DNA of 24,955 bases, from positions 1-24,955 of the forward strand of contig JANTQF010000446.1 in assembly GCA_032988165.1 (NCBI GenBank). Direction: 5' to 3'. The position numbers and the translations under genes were made by a program. The notes below the pieces were generated by a model. It had not been told where the DNA came from and searched no databases. It saw only the letters and a program-made list of their open reading frames with translations. Of this stretch, positions 17,576 through 24,955 are shown in pieces. The stretch's first letter is position 1; the number at the start of each line of letters is the position of its first letter. Origin of the DNA: Emmonsiellopsis sp. PD_33 (Eukaryota > Ascomycota > Eurotiomycetes > Onygenales > Ajellomycetaceae).

Positions 17576-18781
17576 TTTGGCGGTTTGGTTGGTTTGGTTG
17601 GTTTGGTTTTGGGCGGAGGTTGGATAAAGAGGCTTAATAGACACCTTAGGTTCTTAGAATATAACAGATAGAGAGATGGCAGGATAAGTGCCGGTTTCCT
17701 GATGTTGGCTCTCTATCTCCCTGACAAAAGGAGAACAGACGAGGGGGAGAGAGAGAGAGAGAGAGAGAAATGCCGCCCAATATATATACCGGGCAGTATC
17801 ACATCCCTACTTTCCTCCTATCCCCCCATCATCCTCCCGAGTCTCCCTCACCGCCCGGTGCAATGCCAGCAGCACCGTATGAATACCTCAAACCAACATA
17901 ACGCACCAGCGACACACGATAGAATCATTCTGCGATATGCGAAGAGTACAACATCGCCCTTTGTTTGCCGGCAACCGCGTCGTTCTAGAATGCACGCCGC
18001 CCGACTCCTTCATCGGCAGATCTACGATGATATGCATGCATAGATCCGTACCAAATGATTAGAATAGGCTGCATGCGAACTATAAATACCGTTTTCATTG
18101 TATTAACTCGCATGTCCCCAAGGCATATAGAAGTTGCGAAAGAAAATGAAAAGGATGTATAGATCTAAAAATGTTCGTTTAAGGGTACTATATCGAATCC
18201 CCTCAAATGTATATACCTGATGTCATATTTGGAAGATGTTACCTTCCTCCAAGCTGAGCTCAGGGGGCCAAAAGAGAGTAGAAAGTGTTGCAAGCCAACA
18301 GAACTACATACGTGCAGTTCTTTGTTATGCTGTCTGCATTACATCAGTAACTAGGTCAATCGAGATTCACGACTTGACAGAATAAAAAAAGTATTGTTCA
18401 TCCATGGAATGGAATTTCGGACGATAGATAAAGGGAGTTTGGAGAAATCAGGACATAGAAAGAAACCACCATGACGTGGGATTCATACCTTGCATAGTTA
18501 TAAAAGGGAGACTGGGCGGGCTTCCAAGGTTGCAGGTACCAAAAATATATTGCACGCAGAATTGCTACCAAAGCTTTCCCCCAGAATCCCAACAGATGCC
18601 ACCGCCTCTCCTGCCTCTGTATTCCGGCAGCCATTGAGGCCAGAAATCAAGCGAGAGCCATCCACACAACCAACCCCCGCCTCATGAATCACGATGAGCC
18701 AGGCATTTCAGTTCCAGCAACCTAGCTAACCAGCATCCATTCCCAAATCCCCCCAAACGCCGCCCACCACCACTCCCCTAT
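17576..18781. other. Intergenic between repeat protein and knottin gene
   Basis: The 5' leader of the repeat-protein gene shows a GGTTT repeat (17578-17610). A (GA)n tract at 17746-17768 and a TATATATA stretch near 17780 follow and may belong to its promoter. The rest (17800-18780) contains only frames without ATG, domain or signal; the one at 18398-18634 (-) was considered and rejected. Confidence 0.5.
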
Positions 18782-19208
18782 TCATTCACAATACACCTCT
18801 TCAGAAATCTTCCCCATCTATATAAAAAATAGAAAAAACCAGCTTCATTAGCAAAATCACATCTTACTCGCGTGTTATGTAACCATCTATCTTGCCCCTC
18901 CCCCCTTTCTTACCCCCATATGGATAGTAACCAACCACCCTTCTCCCCCGCCGTCGGGATAGAATAAAAAAGAAAGGGGTGTTGTGCCAGACAAAAAAAA
19001 AACTTACACGAGACTTGCACTGCTTACCCCCACAGCAGTAGAACTTGGTAAACCGTGAGCAGGGCATGCAGTCGTCGTTCCGGTCGACGAGTTCCCTCCT
19101 TATCGGTTGCGATTGGTCTTGGTCTCCGCGTTGGTTTACGGGTGACGCTGTGACGGCCGTGACGGCCGTGAGGAGGAGGGAGAAGAAGGGGAGAGTGAAG
19201 AGCTTCAT
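18782..19208 (-). CDS. Secreted six-cysteine knottin-like mini-protein (78 aa precursor)
   Basis: There are two exons, 19208-19008 and 18817-18782, with a 190-nt intron (GTAAGT...ATATAG, GCTAAT branch point). The signal peptide MKLFTLPFFSLLLTAVTAVTA is followed by a spacer with a dibasic RR (QPIRRELVDRNDD), a possible propeptide cleavage site, and then six cysteines spaced C-x2-C-x7-CC-x4-C-x12-C. The CC-x4-C core and the position of the intron before the last cysteine (exon 2 reads MGKISEEVYCE) match the other two genes, but the first loop is short, so an altered knot or another disulphide fold is possible. It carries a TATA box at 19430-19436. Secreted; function unknown. Confidence 0.72.
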
Positions 19209-19429
19209 CGTTTTTTGTGCAGTCGTATGTGTCTTTTCTAGGTCGGGGGTGGCTATGTTAGTTTGTTGTGTTTCACGCTCCTATGTTTTCTTCGGGAGAT
19301 AGATAAGATAGGGGGGGTCATTGTGTGTACCTACCTACCTGCTATTTTTCAATCTTCAAGCCAATATCCTTTCCTTTCTTCTCGATTGCGTGATATAGAG
19401 GTGGACCGGACTAAGGTCTTCCCATCATC

Positions 19430-19436
19430 CTTTATA
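19430..19436 (-). promoter_or_regulatory. TATA box upstream of the 19208 gene
   Basis: TATAAAG on the - strand, 222 bp before the start codon; further away than in the tandem copies. Confidence 0.35.
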
Positions 19437-21360
19437 ATCCCTTTCAGCAGGCGATTCAATCCCCATTACTCCCTTTCCACCGCCGCTGAAAGAATCAAGA
19501 TCCTCAATAGAATCCTATGTATCATCTTCTTTGTCACGAACCTGCATCGCGGCTCGATGCATCGCCATCGCATCTGGATCGGGATCGGCGTAACATCAAC
19601 ATCAACATCAACATCTGCATCGCATCACTGAAAAACCATCAGCATGGAACTGATTGAATATATATCATTGGATATTCATGGAATACCCAACTTCACCCGC
19701 CTCGCGATCGTGTAGAAAAGACCCGTATGTATTATCAGTAGCCTAACTAGATTTCTTTCACTGCACAATCTCACACATGCAGGCAGTAAACACAAACCAA
19801 ACCAACACTTCGTCATTCACCAAAACCCTCACGAATCCATTCTGCAATCAATACCACACACAAGCTGATCATGGTCATGATACATAGAATGGTAAGGCGG
19901 AAACATAACCACCCATCCATCCATCCCGACACCACCGTGCCCAATCGCGCTGCAGAAACAATCCGGAATCGGACATCTTATCATAGCTCCCCCTCCTCTT
20001 CTCTCTCTCATGCCTCTCTATTCTCAGAGACATGGAGTGAATCTCATCCTCGATGGGCGTGCACCGTGGTAAAAGCCAGTGGATGACTAAGTGAGGTAAC
20101 CAGTCAACATACTCTCTCGCATCCGTCCATATCCGGCCATCCAGCGGCAACTATTGTGTAGCGATTAGATATGGATCGGGTTGGAAGCTCTTCCGGTAGC
20201 ACAGGAGTTAGAAGCGAGGGAAGGTAATGATAGTCGTCGACAGGAAAAGCGAATCGCGGGCGGGGATGAGCGACAGTCACAAAAGCCATGCGCGACATCC
20301 CATCCATCTATAAAGCATACATCCATCCCATCCCTATCACCCCAAATCAACAAAGAACACAAAATACCATGCCATATAACAAGGTCACACACACATACCC
20401 AAAAGCACCAAGCACCCAACCTCCCCCAACTGGCAACATAATTCCCCAATCCACAGAGATGAAGCAGTGAGTGAGGTTAGGTCAGCTTCTCTCTACCATA
20501 TGCTATCCATGGGTACATGTAGGTAGTGTGGAAACCGGAATCGCACGCGGCCGAAAGCCATCCCATCGGAACACAGCAGAAGTGTTGAAACCCTACTAAA
20601 AAAGGTAAGCAACAACATGGCCAAGAAGAGACAAGAGATTCAATCTCATCACATCTCGTCCATCAATAGCTAGCTAATGATGAATGGAAGCGTGAATTAC
20701 TAGTTAGTTTAGTGAGTAGCATGACCATAACCTCACCACTCCAACCCCCAAAATCAAAAGATCAAAAAATAAATAGCAGGTAAATAAATAAATAGATAAG
20801 AGAGGAGAAACCGTTTTCTGTATTCCGTTGATCAAGTCATAAAAAAAACACCGCAAAAAAGTAATACAACATAGATCGAGAAAAATATCATACAGAAGAT
20901 AGGAGAACGACAAAAGGAAAACCCATTGCCAGGAAAGGCCGACTGATGCTACCAAATCTGGAAAGATGATTGGTCGTCATCTCTAGGCTGGCGCTTTTTG
21001 TCTTCTCCTGTCGTCTATGAGCATACTGCACGATCAGGAATACAATATCTAAAAAGGAAAACACAAAAGCCAAGTCTATAAGAGTTATGGAGGCAAGAAA
21101 ACCAATGAAAAGAAAAAGAATAATAAAATTTGTATTGTTACAAGGGGTTCCCTTTTTCATCTAGCAGTGGGAATTTCGCAAACGGAAGGGTAGTTTTCGC
21201 CGGCGAAATTGAAGGGAGGGTATTTTTTGGATAGGACAGGGTGAGAGAGGAGGGTTTGGCGGAGAGGTATGCTATTGTACAGGAAATATACATGTACAAC
21301 GGTGGAGGTTATCGATGGAGGATTCTAGGTAGGCGGAAGGTGGTGGTGGGTGCGGGATAT
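19437..21360. other. 1.9-kb region without a convincing gene
   Basis: There are several overlapping frames on both strands, most without an ATG at the opening or reading through simple repeats (ATCAAC repeat near 19590-19612). A hydrophobic ATG frame at 20888-21160 (-) lies in AT-rich sequence just downstream of cytochrome c and is more likely its 3' flank. An unannotated non-coding transcript is possible. Confidence 0.45.
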
Positions 21361-22377
21361 CTATTTGGTCTCGTTTTGGAGGAAACTGCAAATACATTAT
21401 TAGCAACACAACACCTCCCGTACAGACAAGGGTTTAACGTACGTGATCAGATCGTTACGATCCTTGGGCTTCTTGAGACCACCGAAGGCCATCTTGGTGC
21501 CGGGGATGTACTTCTTGGGGTTCTCGAGGTAGGTGTACTATCAAAACAAACCCGGTCAGATGATATTCCCGCAGCTTTATTTTATGGTTTAGATTCTACA
21601 TACCAGAGTGTTCTCATCCCAGACGATGCCCTTCTGCTTGTTGGCGTCGGTGTAGGAGTAGCCCTCGACCTGACCAGTCTTGCGGCCGAAGAGGCCGAAA
21701 AGGTTGGGGCCGATCTTGTTGGCACCGCCCTCCTCGAGGGTATGGCACTGAGCGCAGCGAGTCTAGGTGCGGAATACGTCAGTATACACTAAGACTCAAA
21801 ATCAAGGAAAAAGTGCGGGCTGGCTTACCTTGAAGAGACCAGCACCCTTGCCAGCGTCACCTGGAGAGTTGTCGCGGTTAGCAGTCGCACGGGCAGGGTT
21901 GCTCTGGTCGAGGGCCTTGCGGGCACGGGCACGGTCCCGCTCTTCGTTCAGCGCTTCCTGTTCCTCCACGGCGTACGCCATCCACACAGCTGTCATAACA
22001 CTCATTGTGGCGGGCGGGAAGAATAGTGCCGCGTACGACAGAGAGAAAAGAATAAAAGACACGGGAAGTGTAGTAGGAGATGTAGGGGAGGGGAGAGTAT
22101 GACTGAGAGAAAGGCATTCAAAAGGTAGGTATGTAGAGTTTAGGTGACTGTATGCAGAGTTTGGGGTGATTAAAGGTAGAGTCTGAGTCTGCTGTGTTCC
22201 GGAAGCCAAATTCACCAGAGAAGATGCAGCATCACAAACACAATTGCAGAGACGAGATCACAACAATGAGTGACGCCAGCCGTCGAGGAAACAGGAAGCG
22301 CCGTGCCCGGGGCGCCAGGAACGGCCGACAGTGAAGTATGCGGAGTACTTACCGGGAGCGAAGCTGTCCTTGCCCAT
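21361..22377 (-). CDS. cycA: Cytochrome c (mitochondrial electron carrier, 111 aa)
   Basis: Five exons (22377-22353, 21860-21829, 21762-21604, 21537-21443, 21385-21361) give 111 residues, the normal fungal length. The protein starts MGKDSFAP-GDAGKGAGLFK. The haem attachment motif is CAQCH, the conserved block is GPNLFGLFGRKTGQ, and the axial methionine sits in PGTKMAFGGLKK; it ends DLITFLQNETK. All ligands are present. It carries electrons from complex III to complex IV in the intermembrane space, is imported without a cleaved presequence, and receives haem from haem lyase. The first exon is only 25 nt and intron 1 is about 490 nt, much longer than the others. A possible second first exon lies inside it. 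The promoter holds a palindromic pair of CCAAT boxes, as expected for HAP-controlled respiratory genes. The symbol follows Aspergillus usage. Confidence 0.96.
21829..22005 (-). other. Possible alternative first exon of cytochrome c
   Basis: Within intron 1, ATG 22005 in a strong context (GCCACAATGAG) opens a frame. It runs without a stop for 48 codons straight across the acceptor into GDAGKGAGLFK of exon 2, in the correct frame. The codons look coding (GCC, CGT/CGC, AAC, GAC, CTC preferred), and the peptide is hydrophilic and charged after a short hydrophobic start (MSVMTAVWMAYAVEEQEAL). Use of this exon would give a 151-residue cytochrome c with 48 residues in place of the usual 8. This rests on the sequence only. 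Confidence 0.45.
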
Positions 22378-22618
22378 TTTGAGATTGGAGAGAGGAATAG
22401 GAGTAAGAATACAGGGAGGAAGAAAGAGAAGCGGTAGCACAAGCACAGACAGCAGTCAATGGCAGAGATGGAGATGGGGATAGAAGAATTGCGGAGGAGA
22501 AAAGGAAGACGGAGGTTGGCTTTGATATTTTTTTTCGGATCTTTTTTCAGACACACGGGACTTGGCTCGGCGAGGATGACGCACTAAACTCAAAACAGCC
22601 GCCCACTGGGTTTTTGTC

Positions 22619-22661
22619 GGCTGCTGATTGGCTGGCGGGAGTGCCCGGCCAATCAGCAGCC
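22619..22661. promoter_or_regulatory. Palindromic CCAAT element in cytochrome c promoter
   Basis: GGCTGCTGATTGGC (22619-22632) and its exact reverse complement GCCAATCAGCAGCC (22648-22661) form an inverted repeat with a 15-bp spacer. Each arm contains a CCAATCA core, the site of the fungal HAP/AnCF complex. It lies about 245-285 bp upstream of the cytochrome c start and about 570 bp upstream of the divergent gene at 23230. Confidence 0.6.
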
Positions 22662-23120
22662 GGGAATTCACGGTCAGCCTCGTGTCGGGGAGTCCCGGAA
22701 CAGCCGCTGAGTCAGCGATTACATGGGCTTGGCGGTGTCATCGCGGATTGGAAGGCGCAGTGGCCAAAGGAGAAACAGGAATTCGATGATAGTTAGTTCA
22801 GGAAGGAGAGACCCCTGTCGTCACTTCTCGAGATGTCTCCGTGGACTCGTCAATACCAGACACCGTATCTGTGAGGTTTCATAGCGACAGGAACCCCTAT
22901 CAATGGGTATGATGTGTGGAAGTCAATCTCATAGATGCTTATTCTAGTACAGAACCATGCTGTCCACGAATTGATGGATAATAACTAGAGGTCATGCGGT
23001 ATACCCATGACGGATGGAGTTTGCAAACCCAGTGCTCCTCACACCTCCTACATATTCGCCTTATCATCATACAGACTCGGAAGTAACCCAATGCCACCAT
23101 GTAGATGGACCAACTATAGA

Positions 23121-23129
23121 GTCACGTGA
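23121..23129. promoter_or_regulatory. CACGTG (E-box) element
   Basis: GTCACGTGA, a near-perfect palindrome recognised by Cbf1/USF-type bHLH factors, lies 100 bp upstream of ATG 23230. A similar GTCACGTG occurs at the window start near 44-51. Confidence 0.35.
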
Positions 23130-23229
23130 TATCAAACCTCAAAAAAATATCACCACCACAACCACCCATCTCGATATACACCTCCACCATCCACCAATCC
23201 CAACCACACCCCCCATAAAACCACCCATC

Positions 23230-24077
23230 ATGGCCTCAAAATCCATAATCCCCCCCTTCCTCCTCCCCCAGGGAATCTCCAAACGAACCCTCCACCTCCT
23301 CACCGCCCGCAATGGCCCCTTCAAACCCCAACAACAACCCCAACAACAGCTCCGCCAAAGATCCACCACCACCCGCTCCAGCCCCAGCACAAACAGCAAG
23401 TCCAATAATGGGCGCGTGCTCGAGAAACCCGACCGCTTCCGGCCCCCCTCGCACCCATCGCGCCGCGTCATGAACGCCCGCAGCGAGCCGAGAAACTATC
23501 CCGGCCCCGCGCTGTCCGCGAAGGAGGTCGAGGAGAAGAAGACGAAACGGTATCCGAACATGTTCCCGCCCGAGGGGACGGTGATGCATAAGTTTCTGAC
23601 GAGTAAGGGGATACATGTTTGGATCTCAATGGTAAGAAGAAAAGCATTACACTGTCATCCCGAATTGAGTCGCTTTGGCTTGGTCAAGTGAATTGAACCC
23701 GTGCTAATGAATGTATTATTGTACAGTCCGTTCTCCTAGCCCTCGCAACCTTTACCTTCTCCACAAACTTCAAGCAAACCTCGCCATTCGCGCACCTGCT
23801 CCCGGCCTGGTCCGACCTGCTCGTGCACCCCATCGATACCGTCTCGCAGGTGTTCGCGGTCATGAAGATGACCGCGGACCATGAGACGTTGCAGACGGCT
23901 GAGAAGCGGAAGCGGAAGATCGATGATGTCGAGAAGAGGAGGTCGTATCGGGTTGCGCATGGGTTGGAGAAGGGGGCCGTGGTTGAGGGGGCTGAAGGTG
24001 GGGAGGAAGGTGGCGTGGTTGTGGAGGGGGAGGAGGGCGGGAGGAGGAAGGTTAAGAAGTGGTTGGGGATTTGGTAG
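23230..24077 (+). CDS. Predicted mitochondrial single-pass membrane protein, 250 aa
   Basis: There are two exons, 23230-23631 and 23727-24077, with a 95-nt intron (GTAAGA...GTACAG, GCTAAT branch point). The frame is open further upstream, but ATG 23230 (ATCATGGCC) is the first plausible start. The N-terminus (MASKSIIPPFLLPQGISKRT) is basic, Ser/Leu-rich and acid-free, a typical mitochondrial presequence. A Gln/Ser/Thr-rich linker follows. The conserved-looking core is YPNMFPPEGTVMHKFLTSKG, then a membrane helix at about 128-147 (WISMSVLLALATFTFSTNF) that spans the exon junction. A Lys/Arg/Glu-rich helix and a variable Glu/Gly repeat follow, before a WLGIW end. I recognise the type as a fungal conserved hypothetical, not a named family. 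Its head-to-head position with cytochrome c suits a role in mitochondria, possibly the inner membrane. Confidence is high that it is a gene and low on function. Confidence 0.82.
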
Positions 24078-24955
24078 GGGGGTCTTTTTTATTTGGGGGA
24101 TGGGGGGTATTAAGGGGTTAGCGGAGGGTCGTGGAAGCTGGGCGGGGCTATCTGGCTATCGATACTCGGCTGAAGCAGCTACGTAGCTATCCCTCCCCCT
24201 TCATGTCCGACTGCGTCGCGTTGTCTATATTATGATAGACAAGATAGCTGAGGGAGTACTGTACGATATAGAAAGTGCCTTTTCTTTTTGTATTTTTTAT
24301 GTCATTGGTATGGTAAGGATGGGATCGATTTTGATTTGGGGGTGAGGGGGGGGGATTCGCTTGCTTGCCTACCAGGCGCTAACTAACTTCAGACTCTCCC
24401 TTCTGTTGAGAAGGAAATAAATATTGAGATATATGTACATGCATACAAGACTTGCTTTCTATTTCCCCTTTCCCTTTCCCTTTCTCTGCCGCATATGGCC
24501 CGCGCCATCTCTGGCTCCTCGACGTTCCCACTCAATAGCCGTCAGTAATGTGAGCGTCCTACGAATAGGTATATGCCCTCCCCGCCTACCTGTCTATCTA
24601 TCCCCTATGTATCCACAACCAGACAGATACATAGATACAGAGTAGATAGATAGCTCGTGTATACACTCACAACAGCACAGAAAGAACGAAAAAAAAAATA
24701 ACCCACGCAGAATCCCCCAAACTAGACTCGACTCTATTACTTTTTATCTACCAACACCAAGATCAAATGCCATGCAATATATAGATAGAATGCAAACCAA
24801 CCAACCAACCCAACGAAAAAAATAAAGAAAAGAAAAGCCAAACGCCTCCATCACATCCCCTCCCCCCCCGGCCTTTCCCCATCCCCTTCCCCAAAAATCC
24901 CTCACCCAACCTCCGCCCTCTCTGACCCCGCCATAGCGGCCTACCCCTGGCGCCG
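24078..24955. other. 3' flank and end of window
   Basis: This covers the 3' UTR of the preceding gene, CCCTTT and TAGATA simple repeats, and a C-rich end. The last ~115 bp is open on the - strand in two frames, one giving a Gly/Arg-rich tail and stop. It may be the 3' end of a - strand gene that starts outside the window, but the evidence is too thin to call. Confidence 0.4.

Larger units (their letters stand above)
22378..23229. other. Divergent intergenic region (shared promoter)
   Basis: About 850 bp separates the start codons of cytochrome c (-) and the mitochondrial membrane protein (+). It contains the CCAAT palindrome near the cytochrome c side and a CACGTG element near the other gene. 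No other gene was seen. Confidence 0.6.

Noticed and set aside
18398..18692. Frames on both strands near a + strand TATAAAAG at 18499
   Set aside because: Only very short ATG frames follow the TATA-like site; no gene could be supported.
20888..21160. 90-codon hydrophobic ATG frame (-) downstream of cytochrome c
   Set aside because: AT-rich 3' flank in which Phe/Ile/Leu codons arise by composition; no recognisable protein and it overlaps another such frame.
21802..22215. 137-codon frame (-) read as a separate gene overlapping cytochrome c
   Set aside because: Its upstream part has no coding look and it runs past the exon-2 donor; only the segment from ATG 22005 to 21829 is kept, as a possible alternative first exon.
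24840..24955. C-terminal end of a - strand Gly/Arg-rich protein entering the window
   Set aside because: Two frames are open and composition is extreme; there is not enough sequence to choose or to support a gene.

Overview
The window comes from a filamentous ascomycete, most likely from the Eurotiales (Aspergillus/Penicillium type). Genes are broken by short GT..AG introns, mostly 50-90 nt, with CTAAC/CTAAT-like branch points. Reconstructing the introns gives a clean fungal cytochrome c and several typical ascomycete protein families. No rRNA, tRNA, CRISPR or bacterial feature was seen. Because of the introns, most genes had to be assembled by hand from splice sites.

Left part (1-9391). A G-rich minisatellite is followed by an internally deleted oxidoreductase pseudogene (medium-chain dehydrogenase / trans-enoyl-reductase type, + strand). 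Next come an 8-exon MFS transporter of the allantoate/nicotinate permease type (- strand), a 4-exon 2-oxoglutarate/Fe(II) oxygenase (+), and a 657-residue single-pass membrane protein of unknown function (-). The oxidoreductase relic, transporter and oxygenase side by side could be what is left of a small catabolic or secondary-metabolite cluster. That is inference.

Central part (10.8-19.2 kb). This is an island of small secreted-protein genes, all on the - strand. Three apparently intact genes (start codons at 12037, 15369 and 19208) encode 76-78 residue preproteins. Each has a signal peptide and a six-cysteine domain in inhibitor-cystine-knot (knottin) order, and each has one phase-0 intron between Cys5 and Cys6. 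Two copies (14104 and 15796-15945) are clearly decayed relatives of the 15369 gene, and a third wreck (13321) may belong to the set. The island also holds a 381-residue secreted repeat protein with eight MARRDV units (a Kex2-processed-repeat type of precursor) and a possible 50-residue secreted peptide. This is the most novel-looking part of the window: a birth-and-death locus for secreted mini-proteins.

Right part (19.2-25 kb). After about 2 kb without a convincing gene comes cytochrome c (5 exons, -). Head to head with it, across about 850 bp containing a palindromic CCAAT element, lies a predicted mitochondrial membrane protein (+). The long first intron of cytochrome c contains a well-formed in-frame alternative first exon that would give an N-terminally extended isoform.
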